A model generated the notes under the pieces. That model was not told where the DNA came from. It made no database searches and saw nothing but the letters and a program-made list of their open reading frames with translations. From NCBI GenBank assembly GCA_035642125.1, contig DASQSZ010000142.1, positions 1 to 12,360 on the forward strand: 12,360 bases of DNA. The letters run 5' to 3'. Both the position numbers and the translations under genes were made by a program. The number at the start of each line of letters is the position of its first letter. Within the stretch, counting starts at the first letter, position 1. Shown here one piece after another: positions 6,079 to 12,360 of this stretch. The stretch is from CALAED01 sp937891035. GTDB taxonomy: Bacteria > Actinomycetota > Actinomycetes > Streptosporangiales > Streptosporangiaceae.

Positions 6079-6151
6079 CGGCCCCGGCAGGATTCGAACC
6101 TGCGGCACACGGTTTAGGAAACCGTTGCTCTATCCCCTGAGCTACGAGGCC
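6079..6151 (-). tRNA. tRNA-Arg (anticodon CCU)
   Basis: The minus strand folds into a full cloverleaf. The acceptor stem GGCCTCG pairs with CGGGGCC with one G-U, the D stem is GCTC/GAGC, the anticodon stem is ACGGT/ACCGT with loop TTCCTAA, and the T arm is GCAGG-TTCGAAT-CCTGC. The anticodon CCT decodes AGG, and an A at the position-20 region of the D loop suits arginine identity. The discriminator base is G and the CCA end is not encoded. The gene is transcribed leftward, so its 3' end faces the IS1380 remnant 3 bp away. No terminator follows, which suggests the original downstream sequence was replaced. A possible -10 (TAGGCT, 6171-6166) lies upstream, but no convincing -35 is seen. Confidence 0.95.
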
Positions 6152-6673
6152 TCAACGCTGGCCAGAGCCTACCGGAGTCGACACCCGTTCCGCGTTCCCG
6201 GAGATCATTACCCCCATATTGCACTAGCTCGGCTCCAGTCGGCTCAAGTACCTGTCTCACGACTGTCACAGGGTACGCGGGTGCGGACTCGCCGCAGGCG
6301 TCCTTGCCGCGCTCAGCGGGGGCCGGAGACTGACCGGTAGAGGAAAACGACGGCGGTCAGCGGGGTGACTTGACCGCCTTGCCGGTGCTATCGCTGTTGC
6401 CGTCAGCCGCACCCAAGCGACCGCCATGACCACTTCGTCCTGAAAACGGCCGCACCGGGGTGAGCGCTCCCAGCACGCTGGGACTGGGGGAAGCGACCTC
6501 GCTCGGGTTCGCTGACCATTCGTGCCGTTAGGTCGCTCCGTCACTTTTGCTGATGGCCTTTGCCGGCCACAGTGGCAACGCGTGAGGGATCGTGTGCGTC
6601 TAGTTGCCATGTCGAAGGATCTAAGGTTTCGTGGGTTGCGAGCTCGATGGCCCATGCGAAGGAAGGCGCCGCG
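6152..6673. other. 520-bp spacer without a convincing gene
   Basis: Neither strand shows a frame with consistent third-position GC bias, and the long minus-strand frame across 6266-6655 is basic and low-complexity, without a start signal. It holds the upstream region of the tRNA gene on the left and that of the membrane protein gene on the right. One small perfect inverted repeat, TCCCAGC-AC-GCTGGGA, lies at 6468-6483. The compositionally mixed middle (about 6350-6560) could be a dispersed intergenic repeat or an old insertion scar, but nothing in this window repeats it. Confidence 0.4.
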
Positions 6674-7576
6674 ATGACGTCAGATGACGGAGAGGTCGGC
6701 AAGGGATCGTTCTGGACCAAGCCGCATTGGCAGGCTGTCGGAGCGATCACGGGGATTCTCGCCTTATTGTTGACATTCGCCGTTTATAAGTGGCAGCAGG
6801 ATGACGGAAAGGAACAGGCTCCGTCCGGCCCTAGGCAGCAGGTCGAAAACGGAAACTGCAACGTCCAGGGCTCAAACGTTGATCTGGACTGCGTCAACGC
6901 CCCTACACCCCAGAGCATAGAAAAGCTCGACTTTTCCTGGCAGGGTGGTTCAGTCTTTCTATTTAACGGCCCGGCGAGCGCCCTACCCAAGCCGCCAGAC
7001 TATCCAGCCAGCGAGATCCGAGGGCACTGTGATGAATGGCTCAAGTGGATGACGGGTCAAGCCGCTGTATATGCCACATTGCCTGGTGTTATGATGTCGC
7101 TGCAGGCGGGCTCGCCAGACATTCTAACGGTGAATAGCGTGTCGGCCATGGTGACTCGGAAGGAACGCCCTCGGAAAGATCGAGTTTATATCAAATGTCA
7201 ATACGGTGCGGGTGGTGATGCCGGGTTCTACATCAAAGTCAACACCACTACTGGAACGACCGAGGTCACGGACAACACCACTCAAAAGAGAGGTGTGATG
7301 CCCCCGTTTTCGATCAAACTTCAAGGTCAGGATTCAAGTAGTGTGTGGATAAGGGTCAATTCACAAAGTGGATTCCTTTACGCGGGAAGGCTCTCTGCTT
7401 CGCTAATATTCAATGGTCGGACCTTCCGTAAAGTATTTGGCTTTGGTGACAATGAGGGCGTATTCCGCTGGGTTGGCGGCGAAGATTTCGATGCTTCCAT
7501 CCCCGCCTATGATTGGGATGTTGCGAAGCAGAAATGGGTTCGGGTGGCCGACGTGCCGCCAGGTCAAGAATTTTGA
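6674..7576 (+). CDS. Single-pass membrane protein of unknown function
   Basis: A 300-residue protein. The chosen ATG at 6674 has AAGGAAGG at 6659-6666; a longer frame begins at 6560 but its extra N-terminus (MPATVATREGSCASSCHVEG) looks non-coding. A short acidic cytoplasmic head is followed by a membrane helix at about residues 19-38 (WQAVGAITGILALLLTFAVY). A polar linker with NGNCNVQGSNVDLDC follows, and two nearby cysteines there could pair outside the cell. The remaining ~230 residues, with segments LDFSWQGGSVFLFNGP, HCDEWLKWM and SSSVWIRVNSQSGFLYAG, look like a soluble extracytoplasmic domain rich in beta structure. I do not recognise the family. Codons are less GC-rich than in the core genes, consistent with acquired DNA. 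No operon partner is evident. Confidence 0.75.
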   Translation: MTSDDGEVGKGSFWTKPHWQAVGAITGILALLLTFAVYKWQQDDGKEQAPSGPRQQVENGNCNVQGSNVDLDCVNAPTPQSIEKLDFSWQGGSVFLFNGPASALPKPPDYPASEIRGHCDEWLKWMTGQAAVYATLPGVMMSLQAGSPDILTVNSVSAMVTRKERPRKDRVYIKCQYGAGGDAGFYIKVNTTTGTTEVTDNTTQKRGVMPPFSIKLQGQDSSSVWIRVNSQSGFLYAGRLSASLIFNGRTFRKVFGFGDNEGVFRWVGGEDFDASIPAYDWDVAKQKWVRVADVPPGQEF

Positions 7577-7599
7577 GTCACTTGAACGCCGTTCTATTT

Positions 7600-7903
7600 C
7601 GCAGTCCGAGTCAGGGTCGGGGATGCCCAGATAACGGACCTTGCCGTTCTTCTTGGTGATCACGGCCTGCTGACCGTGGCTCAGCCTTCTCACCTCGATC
7701 ACCCGCAGTTCGTCAGCACCGACCGCGGCGCAGAACCGGGCGGCCATCCCGGAGTTCCCGCGCCGCTGCGGATCGGACAGCAGATGGCAGACCTCCGGCT
7801 GCCTGCCCGCACCTCCTTGGATCCATGGCCGGGCGCCGGCGGATTTGCGGTAGATCGGCAACTTGGCGTCAGACGCCAACGGACGACGGCAATCCGAAGC
7901 CAA
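7600..7903 (-). pseudogene. Unrecognised coding remnant, truncated at its 3' end
   Basis: The minus-strand frame across this stretch has clear coding bias, with G or C at most third positions between about 7830 and 7610. It reads EVCHLLSDPQRRGNSGMAAR, FCAAVGADELRVIEVRRLSH and GQQAVITKKNGKVRYLGIPD in order. It reaches no stop before running into the 3' end of the intact convergent gene, so its C-terminus has probably been lost at a junction near 7577-7610. No start is well supported: TTG 7903 is the first in frame, and the AAGGAGG at about 7815-7821 has no in-frame start after it. No domain is recognised; the N-terminal part may also be missing. Confidence 0.4.
7863..7879. repeat. 17-bp inverted repeat
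   Basis: TTGGCGTC-A-GACGCCAA has perfect 8-bp arms with a single central base. It lies in the 5' part of the minus-strand coding remnant and about 75 bp before the GTG of the next plus-strand gene. It could be an operator for either direction or a scar; no function is demonstrable. Confidence 0.45.
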
Positions 7904-7933
7904 GTTAAGAGAGATCCCAAACGGGGCCGGGGG

Positions 7934-7949
7934 CTGAGAGTACTCTCAG
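7934..7949. promoter_or_regulatory. Perfect 16-bp palindrome next to a start codon (possible operator)
   Basis: CTGAGAGT/ACTCTCAG is a perfect palindrome ending 4 bp before the GTG start at 7954. That position is typical of a repressor site overlapping a leaderless or short-leader promoter. As RNA it has no loop, so a dimeric DNA-binding protein is more likely than a terminator. No regulator gene lies beside it in this window. Confidence 0.5.
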
Positions 7950-7953
7950 TGAG

Positions 7954-8424
7954 GTGTCAGGGCGCCATCGCGACGAGTCAGGGGAGCGCGGTCCGGAGGC
8001 CGAGGAGGTCGTGCCGCTCCGCGCGGAGGCGGGCGGCGCCGGGTTCGCGCGGCGGCTTCGGGCCAACGGGGTCATGGCGTTGCTGATCGGCGGGGTCGCG
8101 GTGCCGTCGGTGCTCGGCGGCGTCGTCGCGGTCGCGACGCGTGGTGGTGGCGACGCCGGGGCGCGGCCCCCGGCCCAGGTCACGAAGCGTGATGTCGCGC
8201 CGACGCCGGCGGCGCCGCGACCACGGGTCTATCCGACGTACGGGGAGTACGTGCCACCACCACGGGTGGTGGCGACGTTCACGGCGAAGGCGCCGACCCC
8301 GCACGGGACACCGTCGCCGACGGCGACGCCGACACCCGAGTTCTCCTGTCCGCCGGAATGGTCGCGGAACCCTTGGCTACGACGTTGGTGCCGGATGCAT
8401 GGCTTTGACACCGATGTCCCATGA
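7954..8424 (+). CDS. Small Pro/Thr-rich single-pass membrane protein, unknown function
   Basis: A 156-residue protein starting at GTG 7954. An acidic N-terminal head with a basic FARRLRAN stretch precedes a membrane helix at about residues 39-62 (GVMALLIGGVAVPSVLGGVV). It is followed by a Pro/Thr/Ala-rich, probably extracytoplasmic linker (residues ~70-130) containing PTYGEYVPPPRVV and repeated T-P/S-P. The C-terminus is a compact Trp-rich motif with two cysteines, FSCPPEWSRNPWLRRWCRMH, which could form a disulfide. Strong third-position GC supports real coding. The only ribosome-like sequence (GTGAGG) directly touches the start, so a leaderless transcript under the adjacent palindrome is possible. 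It ends 67 bp before the start of the peptidase gene and could share its envelope context. No family name can be given. Confidence 0.72.
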   Translation: MSGRHRDESGERGPEAEEVVPLRAEAGGAGFARRLRANGVMALLIGGVAVPSVLGGVVAVATRGGGDAGARPPAQVTKRDVAPTPAAPRPRVYPTYGEYVPPPRVVATFTAKAPTPHGTPSPTATPTPEFSCPPEWSRNPWLRRWCRMHGFDTDVP

Positions 8425-8477
8425 TTCACTCTGGAACCTGTAGTACGGTCCGTGTGGCGTCATGTTGCACAGCATTC

Positions 8478-8482
8478 GGAGG
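8478..8482 (+). promoter_or_regulatory. Ribosome binding site deciding the peptidase start
   Basis: GGAGG lies 9 nt before the GTG at 8492. It would be inside the gene if translation began at the in-frame ATG at 8462, which has no such site. The later start also leaves a clean signal peptide. Confidence 0.7.
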
Positions 8483-8491
8483 AACCTACTC

Positions 8492-9523
8492 GTGGTGACT
8501 CCCCGATCGGCGACAGTGCTCGCGATCTTGGTGTCGTTGGTGGCCGGTGCGCCCAGAGCCTCAGCCGCGCTGGACGCGGAGAGCGACAATATCGGGTCAC
8601 TGCGCCGTGCCGCCGACAAGGCTCGGGCCGAACTGGCAAGCGCCACCAAACAGTGGGAAACCCGCAAGAAGGATCTGGCGCTGTCCCAGCAGAAGCTGAA
8701 GAGCACGCTCAAGGATCTGGGCGCGGCCGACGCCCAGCTCAACCGGATCCGCTGGCCGCTCGCCGAGTTGGCCAACGCGGCATATCAGGGACCGGGTGCC
8801 GCCGGCTCTATGGTGATATTCGCGGAGGGCTCCGCCGATCAGGCGCTGCGGTCGGCGGCTGATACGAGCCACCTCGCGGATAGCAAGAACATCTTGGTGC
8901 AGCAGGCGGCCAGGCTGCGGCAGCAGCACGATCAGCTGACCACGAGCGCGCAGGAGCTGGAGTCGCGGAACGCGGTCGAGCATGCCGCGCTGCAGCAGCA
9001 GATCGACGGGCTCAAGCGGCGGTCGGCGGAGCTGACACAGCAGCTCACCGCGGCGCTCGACCGGATCCAGGCCGATCGGGACCGGCGATTCCAGCTCGGG
9101 TGCAGCGCCACGCTCGTCGCGGACGCGCGCAAGTACCCGAACGGGCTGATCCCGTCACGCTACCTGTGTAGGTTGCCGCAAAAAGGGAACATGTTGCGCG
9201 CTGACGCGGCCCGTACCTTCTACCGGCTCAACACCGCCTACAAGAAGCGGTTCGGGCGCGACATGTGCATCAGGGACGCCTATCGTAGCCTGAGCGAGCA
9301 GCAGAGCGTCTATGCCCAACGGCCTGGCTTCGCGGCCGTGCCCGGCACCAGCAACCACGGTCTTGGTACGGCCCTCGACTTCTGCGGCGGCGTGCAGAAT
9401 CAGGGCTCGCCACAGTTCAACTGGCTGCGGGCCAACTCCCTGAGGTACGGGTGGTTCCATCCCTCATGGGCGTACTCGAGCCCGTTCGAGCCGTGGCACT
9501 GGGAGTACGGGACCAGCAGGTAG
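8492..9523 (+). CDS. Secreted M15-family (VanY-like) D,D-carboxypeptidase with coiled coil
   Basis: A 343-residue zinc peptidase acting on peptidoglycan stem peptides outside the membrane. The signal peptide spans residues 1-25 (VVTPRSATVLAILVSLVAGA, ending in the A-x-A site RASA). Residues ~30-200 form a long Gln/Ala/Leu-rich coiled coil with heptad-like spacing, as in NlpC/P60 and other cell-wall hydrolases. The M15B domain follows: MCIRDAYRSLSEQQSVYAQR carries the conserved substrate-binding arginine, TSNHGLGTALDF gives zinc ligands His289 and Asp296, and FEPWHWEY gives the catalytic Glu333 and ligand His336. All catalytic positions are intact. Cysteines Cys258 (roughly, in DMCIRD) and that in DFCGG may pair. 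The coiled coil could tether the enzyme to a divisome or sporulation partner. The stop abuts the mscL stop on the other strand. Confidence 0.92.
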   Translation: MVTPRSATVLAILVSLVAGAPRASAALDAESDNIGSLRRAADKARAELASATKQWETRKKDLALSQQKLKSTLKDLGAADAQLNRIRWPLAELANAAYQGPGAAGSMVIFAEGSADQALRSAADTSHLADSKNILVQQAARLRQQHDQLTTSAQELESRNAVEHAALQQQIDGLKRRSAELTQQLTAALDRIQADRDRRFQLGCSATLVADARKYPNGLIPSRYLCRLPQKGNMLRADAARTFYRLNTAYKKRFGRDMCIRDAYRSLSEQQSVYAQRPGFAAVPGTSNHGLGTALDFCGGVQNQGSPQFNWLRANSLRYGWFHPSWAYSSPFEPWHWEYGTSR

Positions 9524-9937
9524 CTATCCGGGCATCTCCGTCGCCGGGACGATCTGCGCGGTGCAGAACTTGCAGCGACGGGCCGCCACGGGAATCGCGC
9601 TGAGGCACTCGGGACAGTCGCGCTCGGTCTGTTCCTTGTTTCTGTCGATGTAAGCGATGAAGCGGCTGACCGGCAGCACGACGACGAAGTAGACGATCGC
9701 CGACGTGATCAGGAAGGCGACGACAGAGGTCAAGAAGATCCCGTACGGGAACCTCGTGTTGTTGATGGTAAAGGCCAGCCGGGTGAAGTCGGGCTTGCCG
9801 CCGAAGACCGCCAGCAACGGCCCGATGAACGAGGTGACGAAATCCTTCACCAGGCTGGCGAAGGCCGCGCCGACGACGAACGCGACCGCCAGGTCGATCA
9901 GGTTGCCGCGCATCAAGAACGTGCGGAATCCGAGCAT
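9524..9937 (-). CDS. mscL: Large-conductance mechanosensitive channel MscL with zinc-ribbon tail
   Basis: A 137-residue pentameric membrane channel that opens under membrane tension to release solutes in osmotic downshock. The amphipathic N-terminal helix and TM1 are seen in FRTFLMRGNLIDLAVAFVVG and GAAFASLVKDFVTSFIGPLL. The periplasmic loop is FGGKPDFTRL through TRFPYG, and TM2 is GIFLTSVVAFLITSAIVYFV. Instead of the plain charged helix of E. coli, the C-terminus is a rubredoxin-like ribbon with Cys108-x2-Cys111 and Cys122-x2-Cys125, a variant found in actinobacteria that should bind zinc in the cytoplasm. The start ATG at 9937 has GGGAGG upstream. The gene converges on the M15 peptidase with zero spacing, so the two transcripts must overlap. 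Confidence 0.95.
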   Translation of the reverse strand: MLGFRTFLMRGNLIDLAVAFVVGAAFASLVKDFVTSFIGPLLAVFGGKPDFTRLAFTINNTRFPYGIFLTSVVAFLITSAIVYFVVVLPVSRFIAYIDRNKEQTERDCPECLSAIPVAARRCKFCTAQIVPATEMPG

Positions 9938-10176
9938 GAACCTGCCTCCCGGGGGGTGGGGGATGCGGGGGAGTCTTACCCTAACGGTGCCATCCGCGCG
10001 AGACTCGGAGTGAGGAATGGTTTACCCCGGGTGCCGCCGTCCCGAGGGGTCGCGGACCATCAGCTGCGGCCCTTGGTTATTAAGCGACTTGCGCATCGTG
10101 GACAAGATTTCGGCTACCCGTCCCGGCCCATGGCGCGCCACTGAGGTCGTGGTTCATCAAAGGGGCGGACAGGGGG

Positions 10177-11055
10177 TCACTCGACGATGACGAAAGAAAG
10201 CCGTGACCCGCCGGCCGCGCCGCCGGCCAGGGTCGCGGCCTGCTCGTGGTGCGCCGCGACCACGATCAGCGCGCCGTCGCCGCCGTACGTGCCGTCGTCG
10301 ACCCCGGGTGCGCCGCCGAAACCGATGCCGCCCTTGGTCTCGCCGCCCGCGCCTGGGATCGCGATGACCGGGACCGCGGACACCAACGGCCGCGCCTGGG
10401 CGGTGGTGGGACTGGCGCCGAGATCCGCGGTCTCGCCGTCGCCCAGATCGCCGGCCGCCGCCGATGCCGCGAGCACATCGATCCGGTCGCCCGGACGCAG
10501 CAGCCGGGCGGCCGCGGCGTCGGCCACCCGGACCGGGACCGCGACCAAGCCGGGACCGTAGCCGCTCAGCAGCCGGGGCCCGATCAACCGAGCGTCGGTC
10601 AGCGGCTCTCCCCTCCGCATCGGCCCGGCGAGCACCCGCCCGACCAAGCCCGAACGGACGATGCCCGCGGGGGCCGCCGATGCCGGCACCGTGACGGACC
10701 GGATGTCGGATGAGCTCAGTGCGGCTCCGGATGGCAGGTCGCGCGCCGCGGTCGGGACCCGCGTTCCGGCCGGCGCCGCCGGCCGGAGCGCCGACAGAGC
10801 GAACGCCACGGCCGCGGCGGCGCAACCGGCCGCGAGCAGCCGGCGGTAGCGACTGATCAGGGCAGCCAAATCGGCCAATCCGGCTAACCCGGCCGGGCCG
10901 GCCCCGCCGACGGCTTTCGTCGGACCGGTCTGCTTGGCCGACCCTACGGACCTGGCCGACGCGACGGGCCTCGCTGGTGCGGTTGGTCCGGGTGACCGCA
11001 TTGAGTCGGTCGGCCGGGCAGACCTCGCTGACTCAGGAGACCAGTCGAGTCTCAC
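10177..11055 (-). CDS. SAF-domain membrane protein (CpaB/RcpC-like)
   Basis: A 292-residue protein starting at a GTG that overlaps the mtnP stop (GTGA), so translation is coupled. The first ~55 residues are a disordered Ser/Pro/Ala region, then comes LADLAALISRYRRLLAAGCA leading into a membrane helix at about 71-92. A SAF domain follows at ~98-165: GTRVPTAARDLPSGAALSSS, then VGRVLAGPMRRGEPLTDARL. Flp/Tad pilus assembly proteins CpaB/RcpC and flagellar FlgA carry this fold. A second beta domain (LVAVPVRVADAAAARLLRPG, DRIDVLAA) and a Gly-rich stretch end in LSFVIVE. No pilus genes are nearby, so a Flp-pilus role is uncertain; isolated SAF genes beside mscL are a known actinobacterial arrangement. 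An alternative ATG lies at 11001. Confidence 0.85.
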   Translation of the reverse strand: MRLDWSPESARSARPTDSMRSPGPTAPARPVASARSVGSAKQTGPTKAVGGAGPAGLAGLADLAALISRYRRLLAAGCAAAAVAFALSALRPAAPAGTRVPTAARDLPSGAALSSSDIRSVTVPASAAPAGIVRSGLVGRVLAGPMRRGEPLTDARLIGPRLLSGYGPGLVAVPVRVADAAAARLLRPGDRIDVLAASAAAGDLGDGETADLGASPTTAQARPLVSAVPVIAIPGAGGETKGGIGFGGAPGVDDGTYGGDGALIVVAAHHEQAATLAGGAAGGSRLSFVIVE

Positions 11056-11879
11056 GGCAGCTCTATGGGCAACTTGATGCCGTCGAGCACGTGCGGGCAC
11101 GAGCAGTCGCGCTCGGCGGGCAGCGCCTTGACGACCTCGGCGATCAGCTCGCGCAGCCGGTCGACGTTTTGCGCGAAGACGCGGAAGACCTCTTCTTGGG
11201 TGACGCCCTCGCCGGCCGAGATGCCGGCGTCGAGGTCGGTGACCAGGCAGACCGGCGTGTAGCAGAGCGCCAGCTCGCGGGCGAGCACCGCCTCGGGATG
11301 ACCGGTCATGCCGACCAGCGTCCAGCCCTGCGCGGCGTACCACTGGGACTCCGCGCGGGTGGAAAACCGCGGCCCCTCGATGATGACAAGGGCGCCGCCG
11401 TCGATCGGCGTCCAGCCTTGTGCCCGGCTCGCGGCAAGGGCGACCTGCCGGCCGGCCGGGCAATAGGGATCGGCGAAGGAGACGTGCACCGCGCCGCCGC
11501 TGTCGTAGAAGGTCTGGGCACGGCCGGTGGTCCGGTCGACGAGCTGATCGGGGATGGCGAGCGTGCCCGGACCGTACTCCCGGGTGAGCGAGCCGACCGC
11601 GCTCGGCGCGACGACCCGGGTCACCCCGAGCGAGCGGAGCGCCCACAGGTTGGCCCGGTAGGGGATGCGGTGCGGCGGGTGGCGATGGTCGCGGCCATGC
11701 CGGGGCACGAAGGCGACCCGCCGATCGCCAATGGCGCCGATCGCGATCGGATCGCTCGGCGGGCCGAACGGCGTCTCGACGCTCACCTCCTCGATGTCGT
11801 CGAGGAAGGAGTAGAACCCGGACCCGCCGATAACGCCGATCTCGGCCCGTGACTTCAACGACTGCGTATCCAAGGACAT
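11052..11879 (-). CDS. mtnP: 5'-methylthioadenosine / purine nucleoside phosphorylase
   Basis: A 275-residue cytoplasmic phosphorylase that cleaves S-methyl-5'-thioadenosine, a by-product of polyamine and SAM metabolism, to adenine and methylthioribose-1-phosphate. Motifs: the phosphate loop GVIGGSGFY (residues 15-23), PRHGRDHRHPPHRIPYRANL (59-78), SAVGSL, the phosphate/ribose segment VIIEGPRFSTRAESQWY (165-181), GMTGHPEAVLARELALCY (190-207) and base-site VTDLDAG (213-219) with Asp215 and Asp217. It closely resembles M. tuberculosis Rv0535. The base-binding loop reads LDAG rather than the YDCW of human MTAP, so substrate preference within the family is not certain. The ATG at 11879 has no strong ribosome site. 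It heads the mtnP-SAF unit. Confidence 0.92.
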   Translation of the reverse strand: MSLDTQSLKSRAEIGVIGGSGFYSFLDDIEEVSVETPFGPPSDPIAIGAIGDRRVAFVPRHGRDHRHPPHRIPYRANLWALRSLGVTRVVAPSAVGSLTREYGPGTLAIPDQLVDRTTGRAQTFYDSGGAVHVSFADPYCPAGRQVALAASRAQGWTPIDGGALVIIEGPRFSTRAESQWYAAQGWTLVGMTGHPEAVLARELALCYTPVCLVTDLDAGISAGEGVTQEEVFRVFAQNVDRLRELIAEVVKALPAERDCSCPHVLDGIKLPIELP

Positions 11880-11954
11880 GGCGCGACACTAACCACCGCC
11901 GCCGCACCGCCGGGAGGCCCCTCCCCGCCTGTGGACAACCCAGCGCGAAAGGAA

Positions 11955-11985
11955 GGACGGGCCCGGCGTATCGCCGGGCCCGTCC
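11955..11985 (-). terminator. Intrinsic terminator after the MMPL gene
   Basis: A perfect 14-bp stem, GGACGGGCCCGGCG / CGCCGGGCCCGTCC, with a 3-nt loop. On the minus strand it starts 27 bp after the MMPL stop and is followed by TTCCTTT, a modest U-rich tail. It separates the MMPL transcript from mtnP, whose start is 76 bp further on. With its poor T-run on the other strand it is best read as acting leftward. Confidence 0.88.
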
Positions 11986-12011
11986 CGTCCATGTGCCGAA
12001 TCTATGGCGTG

Positions 12012-12360
12012 CTAACCGACCGGTTCGAGGGCCTTCCGCTCGGGGGTGGCGGTCGGCTCGTGACGAGCCAGGCGGCCGGGGGCCCAGATCCGCCGCCCGA
12101 TGTCGAACGACAGCGCCGGCAGCAGCAGCGAGCGGACGATGATCGTGTCGAGCAGCACGCCGAACGCCACCACGAAGCCCATCTCGACCATGAAGACCAG
12201 CGGCAGGGTGATGAGCGAGGCGAACGTAGCCGCCAGCACCAGCCCGGCCGAGGTGATCACACCGCCGGTGACAGTGAGCCCGCGCAGCACCCCGCGCCGC
12301 GTGCCGAGCGTCTGGGACTCCTCCCGGACCCGGGTCATCAGGAAGATGTTGTAGTCCACG
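12012..12360 (-). CDS. MMPL/RND-family transporter, C-terminal end, cut by window end
   Basis: The last ~115 residues of an MMPL (RND superfamily) membrane transporter, which typically exports lipids or other envelope molecules using the proton gradient. DYNIFLMTRVREESQTLGTR is the signature just after TM10 in this family. The helices GVITSAGLVLAATFASLITL and FMVEMGFVVAFGVLLDTIIV follow, with the conserved R-S-L-L-L-P-A-L-S-F-D-I-G-R-R-I-W end and a short charged tail. The GTG at 12359 is internal: the frame runs off the window. A strong terminator follows 27 bp after the stop, so this gene ends its operon. The cargo cannot be told from this part. Confidence 0.93.
   Translation of the reverse strand, partial: VDYNIFLMTRVREESQTLGTRRGVLRGLTVTGGVITSAGLVLAATFASLITLPLVFMVEMGFVVAFGVLLDTIIVRSLLLPALSFDIGRRIWAPGRLARHEPTATPERKALEPVG

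Noticed and set aside
6266..6655. 129-codon minus-strand frame in the spacer
   Set aside because: Arg/Pro/Ser-rich, no coding bias, no domain, no ribosome site.
6560..6673. Longer N-terminus of the unknown membrane protein from the ATG at 6560
   Set aside because: Extra 38 residues lack coding bias, while the ATG at 6674 has AAGGAAGG in front and gives a normal cytoplasmic head.
10022..10141. 39-codon minus-strand frame between the SAF gene and mscL
   Set aside because: Moderate coding bias (IL-S-T-MRKSLNNQGPQLM) but no ribosome site, a second overlapping frame looks equally good, and no known family fits.
10157..10825. Very Arg/Gly-rich minus-strand frame inside the SAF gene
   Set aside because: Typical out-of-frame translation of a high-GC gene, and the SAF frame has clear domain motifs.
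11880..11954. Possible regulatory leader of mtnP
   Set aside because: No SAM- or other riboswitch-like structure is visible in this short spacer.

Overview
The window is high-GC, with G/C-ended codons in nearly every intact gene. Its families point to an actinomycete, probably a filamentous one near the Streptosporangiales, although no marker here fixes the genus. These families include an actinobacterial formylglycine-generating enzyme, a Rv0535-like methylthioadenosine phosphorylase, MscL with a zinc-ribbon tail, an MMPL exporter and an IS1380 remnant.

Layout: (1) 1-2283, plus strand: a tightly packed operon with the 3' part of an arylsulfatase, its likely activator formylglycine-generating enzyme (FGE), and two small DUF202 membrane proteins joined by ATGA overlaps. 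(2) 2289-3219: a gene graveyard. On the minus strand is a four-helix membrane protein broken into four reading frames. Divergent from it on the plus strand is a P-loop helicase fragment knocked out of frame by a 14-bp tandem duplication. (3) 3204-4664: an intact secreted-type PQQ-dependent sugar dehydrogenase domain whose start overlaps the helicase remnant. (4) 4683-6076: a second graveyard. It holds a truncated antibiotic-biosynthesis-monooxygenase-like gene, the C-terminal tail of an unknown low-complexity protein, the 3' end of another unknown gene, and the left part of an IS1380-family element. The element fragment ends within 3 bp of the 3' end of tRNA-Arg(CCU) (6079-6151, minus). (5) 6152-8424: a 520-bp unexplained spacer, a single-pass membrane protein of unknown function, a coding remnant on the minus strand, and a small Pro/Thr-rich membrane protein preceded by a perfect 16-bp palindrome. 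(6) 8492-12360: orderly chromosome. It has a secreted coiled-coil M15 peptidase (plus), then minus-strand mscL, a SAF-domain membrane protein translationally coupled to mtnP, a strong intrinsic terminator, and the C-terminus of an MMPL transporter.

How the genes work together: the sulfatase/FGE pair is the clearest functional unit, because FGE converts the sulfatase active-site cysteine to formylglycine. The peptidase, MscL, SAF protein and MMPL transporter all act at the cell envelope. The stretch from about 2290 to 7900 looks like a recombination or integration hot spot beside a tRNA gene, where several foreign genes have decayed. I found no complete previously undescribed system. The most unusual items are the hidden multi-frame pseudogene, the duplication-inactivated helicase, the IS1380 ribosome-site hairpin, the IS-tRNA junction and the 16-bp palindrome.
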